64,000 nucleotides of DNA, taken from NCBI GenBank assembly GCA_027627225.1, contig CM051036.1, forward strand, positions 39,497,926-39,561,925. Reading direction: 5' to 3'. The DNA comes from Congeria kusceri (Eukaryota > Mollusca > Bivalvia > Myida > Dreissenidae). Position numbers and translations under genes: made by a program. The notes beneath the pieces are model-generated. The model was given only the letters and a program-made list of their open reading frames with translations. It was not told where the DNA came from and did not search any database. Below are positions 46,560 to 58,762 of this stretch, in pieces; the first letter of the stretch is position 1; each line of letters begins with the position of its first letter.

Positions 46560-46806
46560 TTATAACTGAACTGTTTTCTGTTTGCGACAAACAGTTAAAA
46601 CACGGTATCCAAAGTGGTGACAGTTGCTGTACAAGACATTGTATCGATTAAACAGAGGTTGCATATCATCAAACCATTCAATAAATGTGTGTACCCTCCG
46701 GCAGCTCTCTTCTCCATTGATGCGCTCTTTTACTTGCCATTCATAGGAAACTCTGCAACGTATTATCGTACGAGTGTTTCTCCATGCACCACCACCAATG
46801 TTCACT
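46560..46806 (-). CDS. Terminal exon of an unidentified gene with an NCHHF motif
   Basis: A minus-strand frame follows a plausible acceptor (TTTTTAAG at 46807) and ends at a TAA at 46560. It reads as balanced protein: GGGAWRNTRTIIRCRVSYEW, ESCRRVHTFIEWFDD and YNVLYSNCHHFGYRVLTVCR. An Asn-Cys-x-His-Phe segment after a Tyr-x-x-Leu strand is the nucleophile motif of permuted papain-fold proteins (the LRAT/NlpC-P60/PPPDE type), so a thiol hydrolase or acyltransferase fold is possible. I have not found the upstream exons between 46807 and 47600. Confidence 0.4.
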
Positions 46807-47089
46807 CTTAAAAACAATGAAAACGTGGTATATAAACTCTGTCAAAACGTCAACCAACGAAAAGGCGTTTCGTTAAGCTAGGGACTTGTCTAAATACATT
46901 ATCTCCTTATTCCATATTAACCTAGTTAACTGTACGTTTTAATAGACAAAGCGAATAGGACTTTTATTACTAAACTTTCTTGACGGCAGATGGAGTTTCA
47001 CTTTGCTTATAGTTTAACAAGGTATATGGATTATTACCAAAAAGACAAACGAGCACACAATTACAAACAATTAAACTTGAATTTAACGA

Positions 47090-47370
47090 CCTTTTTATGT
47101 TATTTTGATACTAAGTCCTAATTAGGAGATACAATGTCCTAATGACGAGATACTAAGTCCTGATTAAGAGTAAGTATCTCAAAATTATGTATCTCGTTAT
47201 TAAGACTTAGTATCTCATAATTAGGATATATTTTCTCCTAATAAGGACTTAGTATCTCCTAATTAGGACTTAGTATCTCCTAATTAGGACTTCGTATCTC
47301 CTAATTAGAACTTAGTATCTCCTAATTAGGGCTCAGTATCTCCTAATTAGGACTTAGTATCTCCTTATAA
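47090..47370. repeat. Tandem repeat of ~26 bp built on CCTAATTAGG
   Basis: About ten copies of GACTTAGTATCTCCTAATTAG and inverted versions (CTAATTAGGAGATAC) occur. The core CCTAATTAGG is itself a palindrome. The array lies about 250 bp upstream of the C1q-type gene. Confidence 0.85.
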
Positions 47371-48438
47371 TGTGATAATGGAATACAAAAATAAAATAGA
47401 ATGTCGCACCAGGACGCTTCCATAGGAATAACTTGTTTGCATCAGATGTATGTGTTCTAATACTTTTGTCTTCAGCGGTTCAAAATGTAAGACCAGGTTA
47501 TCTAAATTTAATTTCCTTATCTATGTTACCATCATGAACAGTCACGCGCAAAGACATAAGATAGCTTTACAACTTACTCATTAGACGAACTTCAAGCATT
47601 GCTAATGAACATTGTGGAGCTGCCTTTATATTTATAGTTTGTTTGTTAGTATCGGTCAAGTGCCTGGCTCTGGAAAACATCGACGGTGACTACCCTGCAC
47701 ACAGCCTCGTGCATGAACTTCAAGCACGTCTGAATGAACAAGATGACACGATTAAAGAATTCAGGGATATAATTGAAGAAGTGAGAGACGGTCAGAAAGA
47801 GTAGAATGTAAACATGAAACTGTTACAGGAGCAGATGCAAACTTTAATATGTCAAAACGTTCAGATGAAAAAAATAAACTTATTCGAGCGAAATTCTCAC
47901 ACTGAGGGAAACGGTGACAGCATTAGCACAGGAAGTGACGTTACTAAAGAGGAGAACATGTAACCAACAGATTGACACAACACATAGTGAAGGCTATGAC
48001 AATAACGAGAACGAAATTCGAGACAAGGACGACCTGCTAGCTCGCAACCAGTCTTCATCTGACACACCGTCACAACGTGTAGCATTGCAGTCTGGTCAAC
48101 GCCTTGAAATAGTCCGCCAGTAGCAAGTGAAACAAGTATCAGTCATGATCGTTTTATGAAATGCGAGTGTTGACATAATTATGATGTTTAGTTTTAACTA
48201 ATTTACTTCATTTCTAAAGCTACCAACCTGATACGTTAAATAGAGACAAACGTATATTTAAATAATGCATGCAGAGTAACAAAATGTAAATAATTTAGGA
48301 CGTGCTAGGCCGTCCGGAAGAAATATCAACACACGGCATGCAGGCATAGACGTTGTGGCATATTTAGCATCTTTGTCCAGTCACGTGCAAAATCTTGGCG
48401 TTGGGCAAACTCCACAGTTCGACAATATCGTAACAAAC

Positions 48439-49000
48439 GTAGGAACCGGATACAATAAGAATCATGGAAGCTTTGTCGCACCTATTCTTGGTCTTTACGT
48501 TTTCTCCACGACGCTGCTATCGTTCGTCGGCCATAAGGACCACATTGCAGTGGTTCGAAGGGACAACCCGTAGGAACCGGATACAATAAGAATCATGGAA
48601 GCTTTGTCGCACCTATTCCTGGTCTTTACGTTTTCTCAACGACGCTGCTGTCGTTCGTCGGCCATAACGACCACTTTGCAGTGGTTCGAAGGGACAACCC
48701 GTAGGAACCGGATACAATAAGAATCATGGAAGCTTTGTCGCACCTATTCTTGGTCTTTTACGCTTTCTCCACGACGCTGCTGTCGTTCGTCGGCCATAAC
48801 GACAACTTTGCAGTGGTTCGAAGGGACAACCCGTAGGAACCGGATACAATAAGAATCATGGAAGCTTTGTGGCACCTAATCCTGGTCTTTACGTTTTCTC
48901 CACGACGCTGCTGTCGTTCGTCGGCCATAAGGACCACATTGCAGTGGTTCGAAGGGACAACCCGTAGGAACCGGATACAATAAGAATCATGGAAGCTTTG
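48439..49000 (+). repeat. 131-bp tandem duplication inside the C1q domain
   Basis: GTAGGAACCGGATACAATAA starts at 48439, 48570, 48701, 48833 and 48964, giving four full units and a partial one. The unit is C1q coding sequence (from NVGTGYN to RRDNP). Because 131 is not a multiple of three, every copy shifts the frame, and the unit junction itself creates a TAG. Confidence 0.95.
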
Positions 49001-49056
49001 TGGTTCGAAGGGACAACCCGTTTGCGGGCTGTAAGTAGGTGGTGGTGGGTCTGCAA

Positions 49057-49188
49057 ACCCTGATACCAGCGCCTGCTCTGTTGTCATTTATCTCAACGTG
49101 ACCCTGATACCAGCGCCTGCTCTGTTGTCATTTATATCAACGTGACCCTGATACCAGCGCCTGCTCTGTTGTCATTTATCTCAACATG
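49057..49188 (+). repeat. 44-bp triplication in the C1q C-terminal region
   Basis: ACCCTGATACCAGCGCCTGC starts at 49057, 49101 and 49145. The unit encodes the strand read as DTSACSVVIYLN in the last copy. It is also not a multiple of three. Confidence 0.95.
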
Positions 49189-49240
49189 GTAGATACAGTG
49201 GCTGTAAAAAATCTGGATGCTTGGAAAAACGTTCAAGGGG

Positions 49241-49667
49241 GCAGTATTCCGTCTTCTCTGGCTTTTTGGTAAAGGCAATGGAGCAAGATCCAAACATAAT
49301 TGGATAATTCAGTTAAAGACAGTTTTTACTATGTGAATGTTTGATTTGTGTGTTGAATATTGGATTTCATAGCTAACAGTAGATGATTTTTTCGGATTTA
49401 TATAAGTTAAGATATAACAAAAATTTCATTGGTATTTTAAAAAATAGCCACTAATTTTCATTTTTCATTCTTTTTTTTTCTACACAAACGTGTGCGCACA
49501 TTAAGAAATCACACATGTTGGTATCAAAATTTCAAACCAAAAACATTGAAACGTGTGCACGTCATTTGATCACTGTTTATAAAGCACATGTGTTCATTAA
49601 AGTCAAAGACAGAGGGAAAATTAATGATGGTTGTTATGTCGTATAGTTTTATATCTACGTGTTTATG
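49241..49667. other. C1q 3' flank, nothing further recognised
   Basis: AT-rich DNA, possibly the 3' UTR of the C1q-type gene. No separate feature is supported. Confidence 0.4.
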
Positions 49668-51570
49668 AACAAGAGGGCCATGATGGCCCAAACCGCTCAC
49701 CTGAGTCTGAGAACAATGGCGACCATTATTGATGCAACAGGTACCCGTAAATACCCGCATTTTCGGTGCTATTAAAACCCATTTCGCATGGAATTAACAT
49801 ATAGGGTCGATACAATAAAACATGGCAATAATTCTATAAAAATACATAAAGAGCTTATGATTGTATACTACGATCTTTTTTTCACATACCGGTATATGTT
49901 TGAATTAAAATAATAAATTATTTATTAACACCAGTACACAGACTGATTTGATGTCTGTTCAATTTTGCGCATCAGTTATCGACATATTATTCTGTATTAA
50001 TGTTTTCAAAAATGTTTTTAATGCTTTTCCAACGATGTCCATAAGCAATGATAAACCTTTACGGGTTCGAAACTGGTACATACAGTACCACTCTATAGTT
50101 ACTACACTCTACGAAAACTTTCTAAATATCATCATAATGGCACCATATAAATGTATCAAACCAAGTAGATTATTCTGGCTTTGCGGGCCCGTTTAGCTCA
50201 GTTGGTAGAGTGCTATATTCTCAACCAAGGGTTCTTGAGTTCGAGCCCCTTAACTTGTGTGGGGATTGGTCGTGAAATAATTTCTGGGGCCATTCTCTCC
50301 CTACCTCTGATTCAAGTAGGGCAGTTGTCATTTACTGGCATAAGTATGTGCACTTTGTACTGGTTAACCACTAACATCGGGTTAGTTTGCCCAGAAAATG
50401 TGTGAGAAGGTTAACTGACCGCCATTTTATCACTGAATGACTGGTAAATAAGGTGAAAAATCCAAACAAACTTTCCAAATGTACTCTTAGGAGAAGGAAA
50501 TTTATAGGTTACATAGGAATACTATAAATTTTGTCAGATTAAATTATAAATAACTATAAAACCTTACAGTTGTTTTGCGCAAAAACTTACTAATAATTTT
50601 GAGTCAATGAAACCCACAGAGGCAAACTTTCCAAATGTACTCTTTGGAAAAGGGAAATTTCTATGTTATATAGGAATACTCATTGTTAACATTAAGAACC
50701 ATACACCTATCAACATTGTCAGATTAAATTATAAATAACAATACAACCTTTAAGTTGATTTGTGTAAAAACTTACTAATAATCACACCAAATTTGAGTCA
50801 AAACAGTGTAGAAGTGTTTTTCAATTAAGGAGAAATAATAAATCAGCTTCAAAAATAATGTAATATAATTACTTGAGTTTCCAAAATCCCAATTCAAATG
50901 TACAAGTCAGTCCAAAAGTTATATGATTAAATGATATTGAATAAGTTACTAACTTAACAGTCAAAAAACTACAGAAGATAATTAACCCTTTCAGGCACTA
51001 GATCACATGATATTAATCCTATATTCCGATTGCTTGTTTACAACATGAATTTTAGCTATTTATAGTTGTTTACATCTTTTTCCTGTCTGGATGCCAAGAC
51101 AGACAATGGAAAAATTTACTGCTGCACACATAGCCAAAATATAGGTCAGAAGCAGGCTAAACATGTATTACTATGTGTAATGATGCTGAACAAAAATAGA
51201 AATATCATGTTGACTCAGAATGACGTATTGATTTTACTGATAAGCAGACTCCACTTTCTGGGTTATATCTGTGACTAAAGGGAAATAACACATTTACCTC
51301 CCTTTACCAGGTGAGTAATTCAGGAATGGATGTATTTGGGGCAAGAAAAAGGACAATAACTCTGGTGTTCCTGGTCCGATCGGACCCATTATCGAACTCG
51401 TCCAAGATTTTATGGCCATACACAAACTGTGCAAGTTTGGTCAAAATTGAATAAAAATGTAGTCTTTATCGCGATAACGGTCAAATTGTTGAAGGCATAC
51501 GGACGCCGGACGACGCCGGGGAGGTCTCCTATACCAATAGCTCACCGAGCACTTCGTGCTAAGGTGAGCT
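49668..51570. repeat. AAGAGGGCCATGA dispersed repeat, copy 1, with a SINE inside
   Basis: The repeat starts AACAAGAGGGCCATGATGGC-CGCTCACCTGAG and ends in a hairpin (51539-51570: AGCTCACC-GAGCAC facing GTGCT-AGGTGAGCT). The 3' part contains GGTCCGATCGGACCC and TTATCGCGATAACGGTC. A ~159-bp direct duplication beginning AAACTTTCCAAATGTACTCT lies at about 50467 and 50626. The family recurs at 56112-57409. Confidence 0.75.
50189..50470 (+). mobile_element. tRNA-derived SINE, copy 2
   Basis: The head has GGCCCGTTTAGCTCAGTTGG (A-box region) and GAGTTCGAGCCCC (B-box). The body shares TTGTGTGGGGATTGGTC, GATTCAAGTAGGGCAGTTG and GGCATAAGTATGTGCACT with the inverted copy at 22411-22703, and both end in AAATCCAAACAAAC. 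It is inserted in the AAGAGGGCC repeat. The anticodon arm (ATATTCTCAACCAAGGG) does not form a proper stem. Confidence 0.85.
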
Positions 51571-53473
51571 AACAACAAAGGGCTGTAGTGGCCGTATATC
51601 ATTCATTTTACTATGTACAAAGGCGCTACCTGATAATTAACAGCCGCCAGCGCTACCTGATAATTAACAGCCGCCGACTTACCCATTTGGTCAAAGACAC
51701 TTTATCAGTCAGGTCTGAGAAATCAATCTCACAAAGTTGTAGACTTGTTTTAGAGCGACAACACTCAATAGTTGAGAACGGACGATGGGCGCCGAATAGT
51801 CAAATAATCCTATTAATTGCCAATACTTTAAAGGGGTGTGTAACTTGTAAATAAATATACATTGCTTTACAAAACATGTGTTTGTCTCGTAAACAATACC
51901 GATGTGCTGTACGATATTCTTATTAGGCACACAGTTCTTTACGTTCCAAGTATATAGCACTTCCCGTTTTAATTAATGTCAAGTCAAAGAATTGTCAAAG
52001 ATTTCAAATGTCATGTCCAGTAAATGCTGTATAAACAAACATCAAGTAGATGTAGATAGTAACATACACCGGGCATTGTATAAATTATGTCAATATTTGG
52101 AAAGTGCCAAACTATTCAACGATATGGATTGTCTATCCAATAGGGTATAAATCACTGATTACATATAACAAGTACATGTAGCTAGTGTATAAAAATAACA
52201 ACAACATAAAGTATATTTTTTATTTAAAATATCCCGAATTGAATGCAAGCATAATATTCACAGTGACCTTTTAATAAAAGCAAATTGTCAAACGCAAGCA
52301 GACAAACTGTTGCTGAGCACAAATAAAGTAAATTAGCATTAAGTAAAATATAATAGATATGTAAGATAACATTATAATATTAATTACAATTGACACTGTA
52401 AATTTACATTAGATTGACATTGTAAATTTGCCTAACATCGTTTGTGTCAAAAATCCCTAGTACTGTATAACAATTTTATGAAATTTGAATGGCATTAAGA
52501 CAGTTTGTTGTTGTTCTGTAACAAAACAAAACTGTTCACGAGACTGAATCTAAACATTCATGTACATATTGATAGACAATCAGGCAAAGTATGAAACCGT
52601 ACTTGTTGTAAGCGTTACATAATACTCGATGTCTCCATGGAAATGATATAGAATGATGATTTCACATGATACGACATCGAATCATAAACATAATTATATA
52701 TTTATGGTACATGATGCACGAAACACGATGGAAATGACATTTAAATAACAACATAATCATAAACTCCAGTGACTTCACCAAAAAAGCAGAACGATGAAAA
52801 TCGGACATGTTTATTCCAGCACAAGGAATATGCATCGTTCGTGTCATTTTGTATAAACATAGCAACATTAACAAAATACTGAGTTATTATAAACTGTTTG
52901 TACTTCAGCTTTCGCTTTCAGATTTCAACAGTATTGGACTGATATATCTAGATTGTTATGCTAGGGTTATTATTTCGCCAGAAACAGCATTTTAGAACTT
53001 TAATTTTGAAATAATATTTCACTGACATCATGTATTCCACCCATATCACAAATTATGTATTCCTATATGTTCGGGAATCAGACTTATTCATGGTAACAGT
53101 GTTTTCTCTGTTAAATTAGAAACATAAGAAACATAATAAAAGATGTATTCATCACCATGAAAACACTTTACTCAACGAATGTTTATATAGTGCAGTCATT
53201 ATCCTGTCGTCGTCAGCACACAACCCTCTTGGTTTTTGCTGGTTATCTCGCATTAAGAATGGCTTTAAACTCTGAAAACGACCGAAAAATACATAGATGT
53301 AAGTTTAACACTAAAAGAGAATGCGTCGACAAAATTGAACTCAACACCACGGCATTAACGCAATGGAACAATTAAGAATCTAAGAATATAACATAAAACT
53401 ACATATTAACTCGTATTAAAGTATGTCGAACTGAATAATTTATTCTAGGCAATTGAAGAAGATATATAGATGT
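51571..53473. other. Intergenic DNA, little recognised
   Basis: A 27-bp tandem duplication (GCGCTACCTGATAATTAACA at 51623 and 51650) is the only clear structure. The missing last exon of the EF-hand gene could lie here on the minus strand, but I could not identify it. Confidence 0.45.
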
Positions 53474-53680
53474 GAGGCGTGTCGTGGGAAACCCTGGCTT
53501 AATGCATCTGCGTAAAGTGTCGTCCTGGATCAGCCTGTGCAGTCCGCAAATCCATGCTAATCCAGGACGACACTTTCCTCTTTATTGTATAATCTGTGTC
53601 AAGGAAGTTTCTTCTTAACACTTATACACTGTAGGCAGACTGCGTACATGCATTCAGCCCGATTTTCCCACGACAAGCCT
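53474..53680. mobile_element. Palindromic MITE, GAGGCGTGTCGTGGG family, copy 1
   Basis: GAGGCGTGTCGTGGGAAA at the left faces TTTTCCCACGACAAGCCT at the right, and an inner inverted pair uses GTGTCGTCCTGGATCAGC and GCTAATCCAGGACGACAC. A second copy is at 62996-63242. From memory, this family is very abundant in Dreissena. Confidence 0.85.
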
Positions 53681-54327
53681 AATGTGTTATATCGTATCAA
53701 TGATGCTTGAAACAACATAAGCTGAAATGAAAACCGATCGCGGAGGTTCGAACCAGAATATTTTATGTTCATGTTGTTTCAATATCAGAAAATGTCAATA
53801 AAACTATGTCATGTTTGATCATAACCAAGTATTTAAATTGAATTTATTTATCTTGATGCACATTCAATGATTCGTTCTCTAGGACCCGAGTCCGTATTCA
53901 TAAATACTTTTTATTCAAAACATAATTATCCCTAATTAAATCACATGAATACCAACCCTGGCACCGTGTTCACTAAGGATTAAATGTAGGATCAAACATA
54001 AGAATAATGAAACTCCAGAGACATTACCAAGATCAATCTTAACTGATCTTGATCTCCTTGCTCAACTAGAGTGGAACCTCAACAATATTTTAATAACTTT
54101 TTTTTTTAACAAACTTTAATTTCCGTATGTTCTGATTGCAATCTTCGTAACAGACTGCAAATGTGCGCAGGGGGGTGTTGATAATTAGGAATAATTTGAA
54201 TTTCATTAAACATTTTAAATTGATCCAGATTATAGTCAACACCATTTTTGAGATGAATCCTGAAACTGAAAATCAGGCTCAAATTGTTCCGTGAACATGA
54301 GCGCATAGCTGAGGTTGTGGTACCCAC

Positions 54328-54391
54328 CTTTGTAGTCGACCTTGCCGTCTCGGTTGATGTCGGCCTCGTGGATCATCTTGTCCGCTTCGCT
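54328..54391 (-). CDS. EF-hand gene exon: EF-hand 4
   Basis: Acceptor TTGCAG lies at 54392-54393 and the donor AAAG-GTGGGT at 54328. The exon reads SEADKMIHEADINRDGKVDY plus a Lys, the entering helix and loop of EF-hand 4, with D, N, D, K, D at loop positions 1, 3, 5, 7 and 9. It ends in phase 1 with a G, so a next exon starting AA would supply the position-12 Glu. I could not find that exon downstream. Confidence 0.85.
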
Positions 54392-54866
54392 CTGCAACGC
54401 AACGAAACTACAGTACATGTGGCAAAGAATAATGGAAACATGTCGTATTAAGATAAATGTTTCGCCAGTTGTTTTTTTTGGACGGTTTAAAAACAAAGTG
54501 TATATATAATGTTTAATTAACTCTAGATACAAAGTGTATTTATAATAACTCTAGATACTAGGTACTATTTAGTTACTATGTGCAGTCATTTATGCTCGAC
54601 GGGCGGTCCAGACACATGTGTCAACCGAACTCTATTTCATCGTTCAAATACTAAGCTTTGAGATGAATAATATAATTTAAATGTTTGTTCCACCTTGTAG
54701 AAGTAAGTTTTAGTGTACATGTAAAGTAACAACGCTCGTTGGTTTCGAAAGTATGTTACGACTGAAATGTTACACATATGTGTACACTTAATTTCGAGAT
54801 AAACGTGAAACTAACTAAATGTAAATTCAACAAAAGGTAGTTTTACGTGGAAACCTTCGCACGTAC

Positions 54867-55042
54867 CCGCGTGATGTGTTCTCCGAGTTTCTGAAGCATT
54901 TCATAGAGCTCATCGGCGGAGATGAAGCCGTCACTGTTGAGGTCGAAAATGTCAAACACCTCGTGCAACTCCTGCTCTGGGTCGATAGCAAGCTTGGCAG
55001 AGAAAATCTTTACGAACTCGTCGAAGTCTATTGTGCCGGACT
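54867..55042 (-). CDS. EF-hand gene exon: second half of EF-hand 2 and EF-hand 3
   Basis: Acceptor TAATCACAG precedes 55042 and the donor CGCGG-GTACGT follows 54867. The first codon is split: C from the previous exon plus AG here makes CAG. It continues SGTIDFDEFVKIFSAKLAID, completing the EF-hand 2 loop, then PEQELHEVFDIFDLNSDGFI and SADELYEMLQKLGEHITR. The EF-hand 3 loop is DLNSDGFISADE, with all canonical ligands. The central linker is short, as in calmodulin. Confidence 0.9.
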
Positions 55043-56111
55043 CTGTGATTAGAAATATTATTTTAAGAAAGTTTTCAGAGGGACAGTGTCCTTCAAAATC
55101 GTAAAAAAATCACGATTTAAATGTATAATGATTCGCCAAAAGTTTTATGTATTTTAATTGTGTATGTAAAGTCAAACAATCATAACTTTGATATAGCGAA
55201 AACAACTTCCATTAGCTGTATACAAAACATAAACAAACACGCCGGACAAATATATCCGTCTTTTTGTGCCAGACTGTATAATAAAAATGATTATTTTAGC
55301 ACTAGCAGAGACATTGTCCGTCGAAATTGTAACAAAAATAGCGAAATAAATGTAAAGTTATTAGAGTTAAAAGTTTTAGTATTGTGTATTTACCGCAAAA
55401 AATGCATAATCAAAATGTGAACTATGGTAAAGTGAAAACAACTTGCATTTATAGTATACAAAATATGTACAAACGATAAAGAGCGTTCTTACATTTTTTA
55501 AAATGTGTTTACATTGTGTTTATAAATATTACAAGTAGCTTGTACTACAAGTAGCGTGTACTATATCTAAGTTTGTGATGGGAAAGAAGGTGAAACAGTA
55601 CAGACACGTTTTTTACCAATTGCGTTGCCATCATTGTTTTATACTACAAAGCAATGCGCGAAGTATGGACAATGCGATTGTAGTGAGGATGATATTGTAT
55701 TTTTTCAAGAAAAACGCTTATGCTTTATACATACTTAAAAGAACGCTAAATGTTTCCAAGTGTTCTAAGTTCACATAAAAAAATATTAAATAGCTCTACA
55801 TTGTAATGAAATCCCGCATTTAATATTACTCGGTATACCCTTTTGTTTGCGAGATTACATTTTCTGAAGAAAATGCCTTATTATCAGATAATGTGCGTAA
55901 AAAATATGCCGATTAATGTGATTATTGCAACTGCAATATCGCTTCAAGAACAGCGCGTAGACCAGCTAAATAGTTGGGAAAAATAGATTAGATAAATCTA
56001 TAGAAAAACTAAATTACTTTTAAAGCTGGAAAATAAAAGTGTTCGTGCATGAAATTATACACAGATTATCGCATTATAAAAAAATAATAATAATAAATTG
56101 TCTTAACTTAA

Positions 56112-57409
56112 AACAAGAGGGCCATGACTGCCTAAAGCGCTCACCTGAGAACTGGTACAGATGAAGGCTATGCTGTTGTGACAGGTTTGAAAATTAAGGT
56201 ATCTAAACAATAAGCAGAGGGGGATATGATCAATTTGGATTTAAAACATGGGTTAGTGCAATGGGCTAACTAAAGTATGAGTTGGGTAGTGGATGTGCGT
56301 TTTTTTTGCAAATGGTTCTCAAATCATTTTTCTCGATATTCTGACCTGACCCTTTTCATTTAGTCATTGACAATTGTGGAAAATGCAGAAACAGTAGATT
56401 TTGATGTCTTTTTCGAAAACAGTTTTAGAGAACTAGTTGCAATGCGATAATTGCGATGGCTGTGCTATAAGGTAAAGTTTTGCTTTTTTGATAATTTTCT
56501 GTCAAATGATGATAAATTATATTAATGCAGGCTCTGAAGACATCAATGTTGCAAGTACAAATAACTACATGCAAGTCTTGCAACTGTTGGAAATTAAATT
56601 TTATCGATCAATTTTTATGGTCATGCGTAAACTGTGTAAGTTTGGTCAACATTGAATGAAAAATCGTGTGTGCAAGCCAATCATTGATAACTTGTTCATG
56701 TTTTTTTTCTAAACACCAGGGGCAATAGCTTTGGTTTTTCTGGCCCGATCATGCTTATAATCGACTTCACCTGTAGTTTTACGTTCATAGACGAACTGTA
56801 CACGATTGGTGAAGATTGGATGAAAAATGATGTCTCTTTCCTGAATAATGTCCATTTTTGCATATTTTTTTCACAAACAAAGGGCAATAACTCTGGTGTT
56901 TCTGGTCCGATCTTGCTTGTATTCGGCTTCACCTTTAATCTTATGGTCATAGACAAACTGTGAAAGACTGGATGAAAAATGATGTCTCTATCTTGAATAA
57001 AGTCCATTTTTGTATATTTTTTAATAAACAAAGGGCAATAACTCTGGTGTTTGAAACACGATCTTGCCCGTTTTTAGCGTCTGCTGAGATCTTATGGTCA
57101 TACACAAACTGTGAAAGTTCGGTTAAGATTGGATGGAAAATAAAGTCTATACGTTGGAAAAGGGCATTTTTGCACTTTTTTTGCATGAAAAAGGGGCAAT
57201 AACTCTAGTGTTACTGGTGTGATCTGACCCAATAACATTCCCATCCGAGATTTTATTGTCATAGACAAGCTGTGCAAGTTAGGTCAAGATTGAATAAAAA
57301 ATGTAGTCTTTATCGCGATAACGGTCGAAATTGTTGACGGCATACGGACGACGGGCGACGGATGATGGACGACGCCGGAGAGGTGCCCTATACCAATAGC
57401 TCATCTGGA
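56112..57409. repeat. AAGAGGGCCATGA dispersed repeat, copy 2, intronic
   Basis: It starts AACAAGAGGGCCATGACTGC and ends CTATACCAATAGCTCATCTG, matching copy 1 at both ends. The body holds about four ~150-bp subrepeats with GGGCAATAACTCTGGTGTT. It lies inside the EF-hand gene's 5-kb intron. The open frames within it are translations of the repeat. Confidence 0.75.
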
Positions 57410-57844
57410 CTAACAAATCCTGAATATTATTTGTAAAGAAAAGCATAACAAAAGAAAGAAACAAAACCCACCTCAACCGGGGTTGTAACTTACATTTCGT
57501 TTTTAGTTTTAACAACTTACTACTTATATTATAATATTAACGGTATGAGTCAGCTAATGACTGATATTATGTCAAACAAATAGTACATAAAAGTATGATG
57601 TAAACAAAAATGCTTTTAATACAAAAGAACATCTTAATTAAAAATAAAATATCTGCAAAGATAACTTAAGTGTGATCATATATATATAATTTTAGAAAGA
57701 CTACGTCCATACATTATGGGCCCGTGTCTAAAAGCTCATGAAGAAAACTGTTAACTCGTTAATGTTTATAATGCAAACTGGGTTTTTCATGAAACACGCA
57801 CATACTAATGGATTATGACTTAAAGAAGTTTTTCATTTAAGAAA

Positions 57845-58548
57845 ATGCATAAAGTTTGTGAAGAAGCTTTTTGAATACGAGTCCAGACCTCGCATAATGC
57901 ACGGGTACACACACACTGAAGGTATAGCGCAATGGTTTACACCTGAGCACATAGACTACTGTTGCATACGGTCAAGGTCGACCGAACACATATATACTTC
58001 TGTTACATACGGTCAAGGTCGACCGAACAGATATATACTTCTGTAACATACAGTCAAGGTTAATAATTTTTACTCGGTTCAATGCCCTCTTATTTTAATG
58101 ATGTAATAAACTACATAAATAACAATGCATACGCTCTCATATCCACCACCCACAACGAAATATCATCTGTTCCGTTTACAACCAAATATGCAAAACGAGC
58201 GTTCTCTTACTGTGCAAGAAATGTATGGATTTTATTCCGATTAATATAAGACAGGCATCTTCTATTACTTAAATCAAAATGAACTTCAAACAATACCAAA
58301 TAACAAATCAGTGATTTATGTTAACATATTTCTTGTTTTACTACATTTCTACTATTGCTTTGTGACGTGTCTGTTGTGTTTTTGCAAGAGTGTAATAATT
58401 TTGTAGTTTATCATCATCATCATCATCATCATCATTATCATCACCATCGCCATCATCATCATCATCATCACCATTGTGATCATCATCATCACCATCATAA
58501 TCGTCGTTATTATCAACATTATTTTAACTATTATTATTATTATTATTA

Positions 58549-58595
<47 letters not shown>

Positions 58596-58721
58596 GTTGA
58601 GTTATTGTTGTTAATTGGCGCCTATGATTTTAGTATGCATGTTTTCACTTGTGTTTGTTTATTGAAGACCACATTGTAAAAAGAAATATTGTTTCTTAAT
58701 GTGAATTCTTCATGAAATAAA

Positions 58722-58762
<41 letters not shown>

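Larger units (their letters stand above)
47600..49240 (+). pseudogene. C1q-domain-containing gene, disrupted
   Basis: A signal-peptide-like stretch (FIVCLLVSVKCLALEN, about 47625-47680) is followed by a coiled-coil region (HELQARLNEQDDTIKEFRD) with an in-frame TAG at 47809. A frameshift follows near 47900, then TALAQEVTLLKRRT. An acceptor (AATTTAG at 48298) opens the globular part: VVAYLASLSSHVQNLGVGQT, NKNHGSFVAPILGLYVFSTT, then a stop at 48571. The C-terminal strands reappear at about 49145-49250 (VDTVAVKNLDAWKNVQGG). Layout and motifs fit secreted C1q-domain proteins, which are strongly expanded in bivalves and act in innate recognition. Two out-of-frame tandem duplications split the domain, so it is either a pseudogene or a misassembled gene. 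Confidence 0.8.

Noticed and set aside
50189..50262. Possible functional tRNA gene
   Set aside because: A and B boxes are present but no proper anticodon stem or U33 exists, and the same body follows in a second copy, so it is a SINE.
53157..53375. 72-codon plus-strand frame
   Set aside because: No domain, splice context or neighbouring exon supports it.
55575..55778. 67-codon plus-strand frame in the EF-hand intron
   Set aside because: Low-complexity, no homology recognised and on the strand opposite the gene.
58352..58600. Met/Ile-, His- and Tyr-rich frames
   Set aside because: They are translations of CAT and TTA microsatellites.
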